From NCBI RefSeq assembly GCF_021730395.1, contig NC_069378.1, positions 46,203,001 through 46,267,000 on the forward strand: a stretch of 64,000 nucleotides of DNA. The letters run 5' to 3'. The notes under the pieces are model-generated. The model made no database searches and was not told the DNA's origin. It saw only the letters and a program-made list of their open reading frames with translations. The DNA comes from Mercenaria mercenaria (Eukaryota; Mollusca; Bivalvia; Venerida; Veneridae). Positions 45,387-59,640 of this stretch are shown piece after piece; the stretch's first letter is position 1, and each line of letters begins with the position of its first letter. The translations under genes and the position numbers were made by a program.

Positions 45387-48161
45387 GACAATACTGAATG
45401 ATTGGACTTAATGAAGATGTATTCCTTCTGTAAGAAATGGATTCTTGGACAGATTTTGTTTCAGTTGAATAATCACTTTTGCTTTATGAAATTGGTGAAT
45501 ACACTTGCCAGTGACAAGATTTTGTTGCACAAAACCAAGAAAACCAGGTGTTCCTGGATTTCCTAAATTTTCTATAATATATGTTCTGTAAATATTCAGT
45601 AAACAGTGTGCCTAAAATGTCTTCTGTTCTGAATTTATTTCTCATACATGTGTTTTGGAAAATACAGGTCTCTTTTTCTGTTAGGTTATTTCACAGCTGC
45701 TGATTCTAACAGTAAAAACAATTTGCTAATTGCACTAAAACAGTCTCCAGTTTCCTTTGATAAAAGTTCCAATTCCATGTTTTTCCAGTACTAGAACATG
45801 TTTCCCAAGATCGTAAAAATAACTTGATGGAATTTTATGGTTTCGTACTAAGGTTATGGAATTGATTGCATCAATATTATTACCATGAAAATAAAGGATA
45901 AAAAGTGGGATTGATGCAGTCCCATTAATGGGTTAGGTAGGGATGTTGGCGGGCTGATGAGGTTCAAAATTGATAGTGACTGCAGGGCACTGAGTGACCT
46001 ACCAGCTACCAGGGAGCCGATCACTCCTGACTCCACTTGAGTAGTTTTGTTTACTTGTTGATGTTTGTTTTATTGCCAAATTGTGAGGCGTATTTGATTT
46101 AATCGTGTGACTTATTTAATTAGCTGTCCAGGGAAAACTGGTCTCAAACTAGTAGCTGGTCTTTGAACAACTAACCTCTTCATTCAAAGTTTATCACTGA
46201 ATACCCAGCAACGGCAGGACATGACTTGGTCGCTATGTAGCTGTGTTGTAACTTGTTGGATGGTGTTTCGTGTCTTGAAATAGACCAATTGTAGGGATGC
46301 AGTCTGAGATTTTACTGAATTCTGTAACCATGACCTCTGTAACTTCCTTGAATGTTGATGTTTTTGTTTGCTTTATAGCAATTTATTTTTGGTACTGTAC
46401 ACCACAAGGAATACCGTGTTATGTATTGACTGCATTTTATTTTGTCAGCAAGAAATTACATAAATATTACCACACTTGACTTTGCCTTTGATGTGTGGGA
46501 AAAAACCTTGAGTGTTCTCTTCCTTCTAACTTCCTTTCTGCGCCCCCATGTCAGTGTAGATTGCTGTTTATTAATGTCTCAACCGGTTGGCACACCCCAT
46601 TATTTAATGACAGGTAGGTCAGAAGTGGCAGGTGTCATGATGGAATAGTTCATTCTACATTCAGCGTAGGGGTGGCATGATTAGTGTTATTTTGCGTAAG
46701 AAGATGCAAATCTTGCCAGTTACACAGAATAATATTGTTGATACCAATGTTTGTGAGAAATATTATGTAATTTTCACATAAAAATTACCACTTTTGAAAG
46801 AATTACTACCAAAATTAATACCTGTAAAACGTTTAACAGGTAAGATTGTTAAACCTGTAATACACAAATTTCTGCTTGGGTAAAGTCATAAATGTGTCTG
46901 TGTTTACAAAGGGCAATGTCAGATTTTTAAACTGATAGTAACACTGGTTGTATTTCTTTATACAGTTGTGACATGTTTGAATTGTAGCATACCTGAAGTG
47001 TCAAACGTTATGAAAATAAACTGATGGTTCTGATAAAATTCTACAATAATAATAATTGATAAGATCATTACTGATCGAGTTGTAGAAATTTCTCTAATTT
47101 ACTGAAATATATTTAGTTTGGAAGAAGTGTGTCAGGTTGTAAGAAGGCATAGTGTGTACATGTGTTTTAAAGTTTTTAATTAGTGAAATTGGAGTTTAAT
47201 TTGACCTATCAAGTTTCAAAGGAAAATCTGTATTGGATATTTAGTATGTGAAGTTAATCTTGGGTGGATGTTCGTTAATATTGATTAAGCTGGTTTAATA
47301 CAATGTTCATTTGACTGACACACAGCATACTGCACTGGGTGACTAAACTGTTTTTCAGATATAAAGGAAAGAGTTGTATTGATTTGTGTTTAGTCATATT
47401 TTTTATGTGAAATTCATGAAGGTGAAAGAGGTGTGAAAAATATTATTATGACTGGCAGTTTTGACAAAATGTGTGGATTAACTCAATTGAGTAAACTGTG
47501 GTAGATCAGTGTAATGGAATAATTCACTCATTTGCTTGAAATGTGATTAACTCAAATTGAGTAAAAACTGGAATTATTTTGAATAGTGTATAATATATAT
47601 ATATATATGTTAAAGATAAACAACACTGTCTTTGTGTATCGAAGAAAAACCACAAGTGCAGATTTTAATAAATTGGAATTAATTGGATGTAAATCTCGTA
47701 TTATTTATTCATGTAAGTTTCTTTGTTAAATGAATATTACATAATTATATACCATGCTTAAAATACAATAATAAGTTATAATTAATTGTAATATTTTGGA
47801 TATGTGAATAATTATTCTTCCATTGTATTACAAGGTTGTTAGAATTGTTAATGATGTTACATTTTAAGCATGAAATAATGAATTTAATATTTAAGCGATG
47901 GATTAATTACATTGGATAGATTATAATTGAGCTTGTCAGAGTTGTCTTTTGTTTATAATCCGGATAATTAAATGCTTATTAAATTATTAATTTTTTTTTT
48001 TGCTTGTTTTGATTGAATTGCATGTAGGAAATGAAGGTGAATAATTTAAATAGGAAAATATTTTGTTCTATGTTTGAACTTGGCTTTATATTTGTAAAAT
48101 TGTATACATTAAAAAAAATTGGAACTTTGTTTTAAACAGAGTATTTCTTGTATATTTTCAG

Positions 48162-48192
48162 AGCCTATGAGCATACATAGAGATCTATAACC
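48162..48192 (+). other. Beta-catenin 5' UTR piece on the start exon
   Basis: 31 nt between the acceptor (TATATTTTCAG) and the ATG. The start context is ATAACCATGA, with C at -1 and -2 and A at -3. An ATG at 48168 opens only a tiny frame (ATGAGCATACATAG) that stops at once. Confidence 0.75.
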
Positions 48193-51100
48193 ATGAGTAC
48201 ATACAATATGAATCAACCAGCCTCCACCAGGGCTTGTAAGTACATGTTTTTCTTTTTTCTATTGTCTCGCTGATTGAAATGTTATTACAGAGCTGCAGAA
48301 TGGCAAATAAATGTCTTTTTGATTAATTAGGCCTTAATGAAGGTATGGTGTGTGCATTCTATTCAATCATATTGTTCATTAACCTTTAGCCTGCTGACGG
48401 CAATTGTATCTGCCTTTGCGAACAGTGCAGACCAAGATCAGCCTGCACATCCGTGCAGTCTGATCATGGTCTGCACTGTTCGCTATTCAGTTAGTAAATT
48501 TTCAATGAACACCCCTTTGAATAATAAATGGTATTGCCAAGATTGAATGATGGACCAGTCCATTTAAGAAATTTAGCAGGCTAAGGGTTAACAGTAGACT
48601 GAAAGCCATTAGCACAAAAATCGGGAAAATGGTAACGTTATGATGGTCTTTTACTTAGTTTAAAATATTAATATTTACTTGACTAACATGACCTGAAATT
48701 CTACCTTTTAAATGGGGAGCCTCTATGATTATGTGGTTAAGGTTGCTGACTTAAAATCACTTGCCCCTCACCAATGAGGGTTCAAGCTTTGCTTGGGGTG
48801 TTGTCATTCTTCATGTGAGAATTGAACTGATATAATAAAGAACTAAACTAATGTCGTTATTTAATAAGTATCTCTTATGTGCTGAAAGTGATATACTTGA
48901 TTGATCTAAAGAAGAAGTTTTTACACTGAGGCGATGAACTATTGAGAATGTTTGCAAATACAACTTTTCTCCATCCATTTACTAATTATTATGATATTTT
49001 CAGTGGGCCCTGGAGGAAACATGATGGATCTAGGAGATATGCCGATGGACAACAAACAACAACAGACATTAATGTGGCAGCAGAACCAGTACATGGGAGA
49101 TTCAGGAATCCACTCAGGCGCTACAACACAGGTACAAAAATATATAAAACCTTAAAACCTTAAAAAAAGTGTTAAAATGTGAAAAAGAATTCATACTTTT
49201 AAACAGAATGTAGAGGTTTTAAAAAATTATGTAAATAGATAAATTTATCATGTCTTTGGTGTATCACCAGTACAAGGGAGTAAAGATAGTTGGATTTACT
49301 GATTGACAATATCTAAATTTCAGAATAATGTTTGTTAAAAACCTTTTTTTGAATGCAGTGAAATAATGATCAGTCGGGTATTGGTATAAACTAGGTAGTC
49401 TGTAGAAATCTACCTTGAAGTAGTCTTAACATAAATACTTCATAAGCCTATAGATTGCTAACATATTTGCTGCATTGTTTGTTGTTTCCAGGCTCCATCA
49501 CTCAGTGGCAAGAGCCATGTGGATGATATGGAGGAACCAGACCAAAACATGGATACATCCAGGATGATGTTCAACTGGGGCGACCAGGGTATGGGTCCCG
49601 GCTTCACACAGGAACAAGTTGATGGTAAGTTGACCTCTGATGATGTAGATAGCAACAGGAGAATCAGACTAGTAAACATTCTCCCAGAATAAAAAGCTTC
49701 ATCTGAAATTGAAAGGGCCTATCAGAAGTAGTCTGTTATTGAAGCATTCTTTTGAATGCCTTCTAATTAGTTTTAATGTCCTTTATAGCACCCAACTTTC
49801 AATTCTTGGACAGTTCTCATACCAAAAAAATTACAAGAATGGCTTTTCTCAGAAACTTTCCTTAGTAGCTGGCTTGAATTTCAGCTTCATTTAATGAATG
49901 GTTTCGGCTTTGCCACTTCCTTGTTACTATAATATAACAAATGGTTGCATTTTCCTATTGCAGTGTCAGTTTAAAGAGCAGCCACCAGTTATTGCATTCA
50001 CGTTTCAGAAGTGTCAAAAAAAAATTAAACTTTAATATGTTTTGTACACAGATCTTTATTTGAATGATTTTTACAACAGATATGAACCAACAGTTAAACC
50101 AGACACGTTCCCATCGTGTACGGGAAGCCATGTTCCCCGAGACCCTGGAGGAGGGCCTCCAAATACCATCCACACAAATTCATCCCGACCAACCAACAGC
50201 GGTACAGCGCCTTGCTGAACCTTCACAGATGCTGAAACATGCAGTCGTTAACCTTATCAATTATCAGGTAGGTGTTTTAGTCAACGTGAAATTTACATTT
50301 TACTGGAAGAATTTGCACCCTAGTTGTGTTTCAAAGCCTAACAAATATATCCTGTAATGAAAATGCTAAAAGTAAGATCTCATGTGAAATCACCATTCAG
50401 AGTTTTGACCTATTGTGTCACATCCAAACTCGAACTTACAGTAATGTTACTTTGTCCATGTAAACATGTTGGGCTGTGGTTGTGTTTCATCATATAAAAG
50501 GAAAAAAATATTTCAGGTCGATATCATAAGTGAAAGTAACCCATTTTCTGTGGTTTAGGACAAAATGTTTCTGTCACTCATTTTCAGTATAATCCGTTAA
50601 CAAAATCCAATTCTGCGATCTTACACATGTGCCAAAAGTTGATATTGAAGCAGATTTGTGAGAGGAATGAAATTAAGTATTAAAGCTGAAATTTGATTCA
50701 GCACTGAAAATTGGATGTGGTTCCCATCACATGCCAAAAAATAGTGTCGTAAGTACAAATATTCAAATTATTTTTACAGGATGATGCAGATCTTGCCACA
50801 CGAGCCATCCCTGAGCTGACCAAGCTCCTATGCGATGATGATCAGGTCGTCGTTAGCCAAGCGGCCATGATGGTTCACCAGCTGTCCAAGAAGGAGGCCA
50901 GTCGAGCAGCCATTATGAATTCTCCACAGATGGTTGCTGCTCTTGTACGTGCCATGAGCAACACAAATGATACAGAGACAACAAGATGTGCTGCAGGCAC
51001 ATTACATAACCTGTCACATCACAGACAAGGCCTCCTGGCCATCTTTAAATCTGGCGGCATACCAGCTTTAGTGAAACTTCTGAGGTGAGTGCATTGGAGA

Positions 51101-54100
51101 ATAAATGAAATATGAAACAACTTAATTATGCATATGAAGATTACTTTTTAAAAAGAAATTTGGCCAGAAATAAAAGTGAGTGGGAAAAGTATGTGTATTG
51201 GACTAGGAATGTATCTTAATTTATTGCATAGTGAGCCTAGGCTAGAAAGCAACTTTCAACAACGTAATTTGTATACCTGCATTACTTAAAATCTTACGAT
51301 CTGCAATTAATATAAACCTGTTAGATGTTTTTCTCGAATGAAGGAACACAGAAGTATATTTGTTTATTTTTACAGTTCACCAATGGAATCGGTGTTATTC
51401 TACGCAATCACAACTTTACACAATCTTCTGTTGCACCAAGATGGATCCAAGATGGCGGTCCGACTTGCTGGAGGCTTACAGAAGATGGTAGCTCTCCTGC
51501 AGAGGAACAATGTCAAATTCCTCGCAATCACGACAGACTGTCTCCAGATTCTTGCTTACGGAAACCAGGAAAGCAAGGTATGATACATAGATTAATGAGT
51601 TTTATTCTCAAAATACAAGTTAAATGTGTATAGCGAAGTTTAAACATTTCTCCACATCAGAGTGGCCTCGAGATAGAAAAAAGTTTTGTTATTTTACATA
51701 CCGCTTGTCCAGAACGAATTAATATTTGTGTAGGTGCCTATTTAAAGCTTGCATTTCAATGTTAAAGGTATTTCATCAGCTCTAAATATTGCCTTCACCA
51801 TTGTTTGAAAAAAATTGAGCTCTACATTAGGATTGGGACTTAAATGGCAATTAAAGTATTGAATTTATTTAGATTTTGTGGTAACAAAACTCCCAAGAAA
51901 AGAACAGAAGAAGACTTTTGTCAACCAAAAGTTGAAAAATGCACCTTGCACTTTTGTTCTGTGTTATTTTGTACTGTAAGTTGTCTTTTCTGCATGTATG
52001 GTTTTTTGTGTAATTCTACAAATATCTTTTCAAATGATTTCAGCTGATCATCCTGGCCAGTGGAGGACCCGGTGAACTTGTTCGTCTCATGAGATCATAC
52101 ACATATGAAAAACTTCTGTGGACCACATCTCGTGTTCTCAAAGTTCTGTCTGTTTGTCCCAGTAACAAACCAGCTGTTGTTGAAGCTGGTATGTATCAAT
52201 AAATGTTTACTTGTATTCATACTTGGTATGTCACAACGAAAAAGCTACTGTCCTGTTTTCCATCTTGTTTGATGTATGATTATCTAGTTTCGTGAAAAAT
52301 TGATTTTAATTCAAACTATACTTTTATGCTAAAAAAAAATGAAATCACTTTCCAGTATATCATGTTAAGATGTCTTTAAGTCGACATTATGCCATAACTA
52401 CCATATTTTGTTTTACTTGGCATTTTAAGAATAATTGCACATTTGAAACAAATCTACTTCAAAAGATTTTTGTCCTTTGAGGGTTTATAAAATGAGTGCC
52501 AGATCTGTATTTAATTTCAGACTTGCCAAAATAACAGTTATAGTAATTACAATGTGAGCTATTTTTGCCTTTGAAGTCACAACTAAGTGGATTGGTCATA
52601 TTTCTATGCTTATCTTGTTTGGTTTTTATTTGTGCTCAGAGATTGATGAAAAGCCTCCTAGAACATTTTGTTGAAAGAAAATTTTTTTAATGCAGGCTAC
52701 TTTTTCAGCCAGACTGGTTTAAACCCAACTTGCATTGTATTTCAGGCGGTATGCAGGCCCTGGCCAATCACCTCGGTCATGGAAGTCAGAGACTTGTACA
52801 GAACTGTCTCTGGACACTGAGAAACTTGTCAGATGCTGCAACCAAATGTGTAAGTATGCCTTTAATTTCATTTTAGATACTGACTTCTTTACGATTGGTA
52901 AGAAGTAAAATGAATTTCATTATGACTCGACACATTTCGAGAGCTTGTAAAAAGCTCCTTTTTGTGTTTATTTTGTTGTGTTTATAAATGTAATTTTAGA
53001 TTGATTATCAAGAGTAAATCTGTCTCAAAGGAAGATAAGTCTGCAGCGATTGTTGTAATAGTGCATTATGCAGAATGTTGAAGTAAATGACATTGTGTTT
53101 AGTGATTGTGAAGAAATCTGTTAGATTTATTTTTAGCAAGACCAAATAGTTATTTTCAAACGCTTTTTCTGTTTATTTGACAGGACACATTAGATGGACT
53201 TCTACAAATGCTGGTACAGTTATTGTCGTCTAATGACATCAACGTGGTCACATGCGCTGCTGGTATACTCTCGAACTTGACATGTAACAACATTCGTAAC
53301 AAGATGATCGTGTGCCAGGTGGGCGGTATCGAAGCTCTCGTCAGGACAATTCTGCAAGCTGGAGACAGGGAGGACATCACAGAGCCAGCTGTAAGTTTAA
53401 CTTCTTTATCTGTATGTACAATGTTGTGCTATTCCTCATTTTTGTTTAACATTAACATAGCAATAGGAAAATTATCATTTGCTTAAATGGGATTTGAATC
53501 TTTGTTTTGCATTGGAGAGTATTCCTCTAAGCTGAATATATATTGTAAGGATATTTTCTTGTTTATAAATGTGGTTGACAAAAATGATATAAGTTAAATT
53601 GAAGTACATGAAATCAGGTCGTGTAAATTGTTCAGAACTTTCAGAAATATTTCTGTGTTTATGTCAGACTACCTGGATTTAGTAAAGAAAAAATACAAAC
53701 GATTGTTACCAGTTTCTTTGTTATCAGTTATGATAAAGTACCAGTGTAGGAAGTTTATGTTACAATCCTTAATATGTTTCTCTGTTTTCATAAATTTTAG
53801 GTATGTGCTTTACGTCACTTGACAGCGCGACACCATGAGGCTGAGATGGCCCAGAATGCAGTGCGTTTGCACTATGGTCTCCCAGTCCTCGTAAAACTTC
53901 TCCACCCACCAAGCAGATGGCCACTGATCAAGGCTGTGGTCGGTCTCATTCGTAACCTGGCACTCTGCCAAGCCAACCATGCCCCTCTCAGAGAGCACGG
54001 AGCACTACCAAGAATTGTACAGCTGATGATAAGAGCTCACCAAGACACACAAAGGGTAAGCATTCACCACCACTGTTGCTTTATTCGAATAAAACAAATC

Positions 54101-56737
54101 TTTCATGTATTAAAATTGGAAATACTCATTACTGTATAGGTTTTGTTTGCAGTGGCTTTCTGGCTGTATTGACAAAATTTTTAGATTTCTTTCTGTCATT
54201 TTAAACTAAGGTCTTTCATTTTTCACACGTTTTGTTCATAGGTATCCCTCTTCTAAATTTTAAAAGTTATGATTTGGTAGATCTTATATATTTTTTTTTA
54301 AAGCTTACTTTTTGCTTGTTCATTTTAATTCAAAATGTCATTGAAAATCTAATGTTTAAACGGAAAGTTTTATCATTGTATATGTATTTTACAGAGAGCA
54401 TCAATCAGTTCTAATGGACAAGGTAGTGGCTACGTAGATGGCGTTAGAATGGAGGAGATCGTTGAGGGAACCGTCGGTGCCCTTCACATCCTCGCCCGTG
54501 AGGCACATAACAGAGCCGTCATAAGGGGACTTAACTGTATCCCACTTTTCGTACAGGTAACTGCTAGATTAATTTTAATTTCAATATGGGGGAAAAGAAA
54601 AAATGTTATAGAATAATGAAGAACGTAATTAAATGTAGCTGACTCTGCATACAGGTAAACTAATGATTAGTGTTAATTTCATTCATATTCTGGGAAAACT
54701 TTAGAATTGTTACTTTAGAGTGTATTTTAAGGCAAGATGTTTTCAAGGATCTACTGCGCTGATGCCAGTAACACTTGTTAAAGTACATCCTTCTTCACCG
54801 CATTGTAATTTGGAAAACAGCCATGTAAATATTTACATGAGAGAGCTACATGTATGCACCTATGAGACAAAACTGTTATACGCAGTGAAGTATGAAACAG
54901 TGTGTAGTAAATTTGTTCATGCAGTCATGTTTATAACTCCCTGGCTGAATATCTGATGTGTCCAGATGTCTGTCTGCCTGGTATTACGAGGGGATACCTT
55001 GGAGCTTTAGTATTCAGTAGAGATTTGAGCTTCCATATTCAGTAGAGCAAATATTTGCAAAATGAACTAAAAAAAAAAGGTAACAGTTTTTGAAATAGTT
55101 TTAGTTGATGAATTAAAATTATTTTATTTTTTCACAGTTGCTGTATTCACCAGTTGAGAACATTCAGCGTGTCGCAGCTGGTGTGCTCTGCGAGTTGGCC
55201 TCCGACAAGGAAGGTGCCGAACTCATTGAGCAGGAGGGAGCCACGGCTCCCCTCACGGAACTTCTCCACTCGAGGAACGAGGGAGTGGCCACATACGCGG
55301 CTGCTGTTCTGTTCCGTATGTCAGAAGACAAGCCTCAGGACTACAAGAAAAGATTGTCAGTAGAACTGACCAGCTCTCTCTTCAGAGGGGACCAGAATAT
55401 GGCATGGGCTGATGTGAGTTATCCCTTTTAGTACAAATTTGAAAGATTGGCAGTATTTTTGATTTACTGCATAAGAATTATTTCAGAGAATGAGCATTTC
55501 TCGTAAATAAGACTAAATTTATTTAATTTATGCTTTTGAGGATTGTATGGAGTAAGACTGTTGATTAAATTTCAGAACAGTATGTTTATCATTAATTTAC
55601 TAAAATTTTGAAATACATTTCAGTGCTGTTATTGAAAGTGTCTTGAATATTCTGAAAAGTCTTATTAATCTTTTTCACAAAATGAATCAATTTTCTAAAG
55701 TCATTCAGGGAAGTCAGGATTATTAACCTTTATCATGCTGGACACGATTGATTCTGCCTTTGCGACCAGTGTAGACCAAGATCAGCCTGCACATCCGCGC
55801 AGTCTGATCATGGTCTACACTGTTCGCTATTCAGTCAGCAAATTTTCAGTAAACACCCCTTCAGGTGATAAATGGTACTGCCAAAATTGGAAGATGGACC
55901 AGTCCATTATAGAAATTTCGCATGGTAAGGGTTAAAAGATTAAAGCCTAGTTACATTTTACACTAAATATGAAAGTGATATTGTTTGTCGTGTGTTTTCA
56001 TTGTCTGTTTTGTTGATGTTTACAGCCACCAGGATTTGACGACGTTGGTTTCGGTCAAGATGAATATCGCTCCAACGATCAAATGTACAACCCAGGCAGC
56101 CAACAAAACATGAGCGGGTCTCAACATGACATGAGCCGAGGTAAATTATATGTTGGATATTGATGAATTTTTATTAAAAAATGCCAGACTGTCAAGAGTT
56201 CTGTAAAACACTTTTTATCACAAGATTGCAGCAGGACTAGAGGTACCAACCTGTGCCAGAAATATTGTCTAGATTTTAAACTTCTTTTGCTTTATAGTTG
56301 TATATGATTTAAAATAAATTAGCTGTTTGGATGAGGAAACAGCTGAAATATCAAATACGGCATTAAGTCCTCCTGTTGCAAGGCTTCTCTCTTTTTGTAT
56401 TTCATTTGGTATTGTATTTCTGCACTGCAGTTAGGAAATTGTACGATCTGTTTTAGATATTTGATTCTTCTTCTGAATGGTCTCATTTTCAATTTATTAT
56501 ACTTTAAATTAAATATTTTCTGTTACAGGTTATGACAGTCAGTTGCCTATAGATTCTATGCAGGGTTTAGATCTAGGTAGCCAAGGTGGCAACCAGTATG
56601 GTCCTATGGACAACCTTGACATTGGACCTCACGGCGATCTCAGTTTCGGAAATTTGGACAACAGTGGTATGCCCCCACAAGGTCAGGGAGATAACCCTGG
56701 CGGGCTACCCCAACAGTGGTTTGATACCGACTTGTAA
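48193..56737 (+). CDS. CTNNB1: Beta-catenin (armadillo orthologue), 14 coding exons, 823 aa
   Basis: Adhesion protein and Wnt coactivator. Exons: 48193-48235, 49004-49131, 49492-49624, 50080-50267, 50780-51084, 51376-51577, 52044-52188, 52746-52849, 53184-53390, 53801-54055, 54395-54556, 55138-55413, 56026-56140, 56529-56737. All joins are GT-AG and in frame (2472 nt). The N-terminus has the degron [10 protein letters not shown] (residues 47-56); GSK3/CK1 sites correspond to S48, S52, T56 and S60, for beta-TrCP recognition. The alpha-catenin-binding segment ([20 protein letters not shown]) is at about 112-131, including the tyrosine of NLINYQ at 163. Armadillo repeats run from about 165 to 690 and are very close to vertebrate sequence ([23 protein letters not shown]-like, [19 protein letters not shown]). 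RRAS at 570-573 matches the AKT/PKA site at human S552. The C-tail (from 717) is Gly/Asn/Gln-rich and ends WFDTDL, a PDZ ligand. No damage seen. Confidence 0.97.
48379..48591 (-). mobile_element. P2 MITE in beta-catenin intron 1
   Basis: A 213-bp copy with clean ends TTAACCTTTAGCCTGCT and AGCAGGCTAAGGGTTAA. Core GACCAAGATCAGCCTGCACA / GTGCAGTCTGATCATGGTC. It lies between coding exons 1 and 2 and does not touch splice sites. The TTAA ends fit a TTAA target duplication. Confidence 0.85.
48714..48850 (+). mobile_element. tRNA-derived SINE in beta-catenin intron 1
   Basis: ATGTGGTTAAGGTTGC resembles a pol III A box and GAGGGTTCAAGCTTTG a B box, about 45 bp apart. The tail ends in AT/A-rich text (TATAATAAAGAACTAAAC). 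It is likely a diverged tRNA-headed SINE, different from the one at 40765. Confidence 0.55.
55723..55935 (-). mobile_element. P2 MITE in beta-catenin intron 12
   Basis: A 213-bp copy between coding exons 12 and 13, ends TTAACCTTTATCATGCTG and ..GCATGGTAAGGGTTAA. Same orientation as the intron 1 copy and similar to it by eye, so both are younger than the diverged copy at 586. Confidence 0.85.
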
Positions 56738-59640
56738 GGGGAGACAACTGTGTACTTAATCAGTGAATTATTTTTTATCAAACGTAGAGATGATTCAAGG
56801 GAGATAACAAGTGTCAAATTGTGGAAATTATCTGTTGATAGTGACATCTGTGACTACCAACTGTGCAAAATACTTGGATCTTATAAACAGATGTGTAAAG
56901 ATTTTAATTCTGGTTTTAAAATTTTTAGGACATTCTTTTATATGTCATTGTGTTTTGTACAAAATGAAGCCAGATGGATAGTTTTAAACTAGACGATGTG
57001 AAATGTACAGAGAGTAATCAGACGTAACACGTTGCCTTTTCGGACTCCACATATCCATTTTCAGAACAGAAGTCGGAAAAACATCATCTTGTACAATACC
57101 ACACTGCCTTTTGAGTATCATTTGCTTTGATTGCCAGTAAGTTGGAGAATTCTTTGTTGAAAGGTTATTTCATTGATGAAAATTTTTTATCGGTAAATAT
57201 TTTACAGTTTTGAAAGTTTGGTAAAAAAAAATTCTGACACATTAAGACATAGTGTCGGAATGCAACTTTAGTATGTGCTTGTTAATTTTGCAGTTTTGAA
57301 ATTGATAGCTTTTGGAAAGTTTTTTTATAAAAATTCAGGGAAAAATTATTATATAGTGGAATAAAGTTTAAACGAGGTAAGTTATTGACAGTGAAGACTT
57401 CAGAAATGTTTTAATGTGAAATTGGCTAATCAATGCATTTGTGCTTAATTCACCTTTGTATATAGAGTTGTTGACAAAACTTGTATATGGGAGCAATATA
57501 TATTGTGAAATGTTTCAAAACCTAATGCTGCGGGGGGCTTAACTGACCAGTTTTTAGTAAAATTTGAATTCATTAATGAAGAAAAAAAAAGAGGGGAAAC
57601 ACAAAGATATTGATATGAATTTTAACTATTTATCATCGTAATAAATTTTAGAAGAAACTTTTTAGAAAAAAATTCTAAAGGTCTTGGTAAAATTTTCAGT
57701 TTATTTCAGAAAATATTTTGGTCAGTCCCTTACGTCTTTGTACTTATATTTAAAGTTAGTTATAGATAATGTAGATTATGCTGCATTTATCACAGTTGGT
57801 ATTACCACCTTTTTTGATCGAACAAACTGTCTGAATTTCATCTTTCTTTTGAAGATCGAGATCTTTTTGTATGAATAAAATGTATTTTAAACATTTAAAA
57901 GTCATCTTTATTGCATTTATTTTCATACAAGAAATCTTGTTACTTTTGCACGCTGTTAAATAAGGTGTTAGCTGTAAATAGAAAAAAAAACATTTAAAAT
58001 GGTGTGCAACAGTAATCTTTTTTAAAAAGATTTTCATCAGAGTTGGCAGTCATTAAGTTTTTTTTCTTTTCCGAAAAGTTTGATCAAAAGAATGGTAATG
58101 TCTCTGAAGCAAAGAAAAATCAAAGAAAACCTTACCAATTATAATACCATGTCATTATTTTAATCATGATCAACATTGTATCATTCACAGTTAAACTGTG
58201 TTTTTTTCTGTCTGAACTTTATATATTTTTGACCATTTTTTTAATTGAACAAAATGAACTATTTTTATAATATCATCCAGGTATATTATATGTTTTGTGT
58301 ATATATATCTTATATTATTGTGTTCTTTAGTCATATTCTAGTTTTATCATTGATGAACTGAAAAGGTTGTACAAAGATAAAAACTAGGAACATATTCAGG
58401 TGTTACTTGTTCTTTTCCCAGGAAAGCACACAACTATTAGGCCATTATTTTGTCATGTTTACAAGCAAATTTCATCTTTTCTATTTTCAAGCAGATCAGT
58501 TTGCCTCAAAACATTTTTATCAAGCACCATAAATCTGACACCATTTAACATGTTTGAAAAGCAGACTGTTTTTATCCCTTTGTAAAATTTGTACATATTT
58601 AGTAGTTTTACAGTAGAAAATGTTTTTAACTTCGAAATTAGTAAATATTTTGTTAACTTCACAGAATGTTTATTACTACTCTTTCAATTGATGATTTCAA
58701 ATCGAAAATAACATACTCCTGGTCTTCATTTCAGCAAATTTCGGCATTTTTTTTTTTTTTAATGTACTTGCAAAAAAATGTTTTTATGCTTTAAGCCATT
58801 TAGATTTTGACTGGTATTCTCTTCGTAAAAGTCGTGTCATTCCATTCACAGAGACTGTTATATTATTGGTTGTACATGCGTTTTATATACATGTTGCATA
58901 CTGTACAGTGCATGCGAAATTTCATTTTTTAGCAAACTTTTTACCCCCAAACTTCCTTATTTCTCTCTTTCGTATGTTCATTATTGGATAAGAATGAAAT
59001 TTTAGTGCATTCTAAATTAGTACTGTGCTATATTTTACTTTTCTTTGTACTGGTATTATTAAATGTGAATTAAAATGATATAAAAATGAGTTGTATACTT
59101 TTTGTTGTCTCATTTAAAAATACCAAAAACAGAATTACCTTTGGTATAACTATAGCCCTTGGATAAAATATATCGATTGTCCCAGCAAGAATAAGCTTGT
59201 TGACACCTTGTTATTCATCTTTTATGTATCCACCTGTATGGGTCTTTTGCAAATTGAAAAAAAAAATGCTTCACAAATTGTACTGTTTTGACAAACTTTG
59301 CTGTAGCAAAGGGCTAGTGTTCTTGTCTCCCAAGTTGCACAATTGAGAAGATAAAACATTGCCCTTTTATAAATGTATCACCTTTCCTTTGAATTTTTCT
59401 GTAAGAACAACACATTAAACAAAGTTCTTTATATTTAAGGAGCCAATTACTTTTATTTGTTAATTTAAAAAAATGCCTAGTCTGTGTTATGTTTTGTAAA
59501 GTTAAGGTTTTTCATAAATTTTGTATACATGTAAATTACTCGGTGTATGACCATAATTTAGTGAGCTTTTAGTAATTTCTGACATTTTTAGTAATTGTAG
59601 TCCTAAATTCTCTTGGAATAATAAATAAATTTGTAAATCC
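56738..59640 (+). other. Beta-catenin 3' UTR (extent inferred)
   Basis: A long AT-rich stretch with no repeat families and no other gene signals. Possible polyadenylation signals: AATAAA at 57874 and a doubled AATAAATAAA at 59620-59629. Many ATTTA pentamers and U-rich tracts on the transcript strand would be compatible with regulated stability. The MITE beginning at 59819 marks the likely outer limit. Without transcript data the used end is unknown. Confidence 0.5.

Larger units (their letters stand above)
42241..48161 (+). other. Region upstream of the beta-catenin start exon (probable intron/intergenic)
   Basis: AT-rich DNA without long ORFs, holding P2 MITEs at 43612 and 45176 and a possible SINE remnant near 43890-43980 (CTTCACCTCTGATTTG). 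Since the ATG exon begins at an acceptor (TATTTTCAG, 48161), this must include part of a first intron. I could not find a certain 5' untranslated exon here; 44860-45010 is more complex in composition but not diagnostic. Confidence 0.45.
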
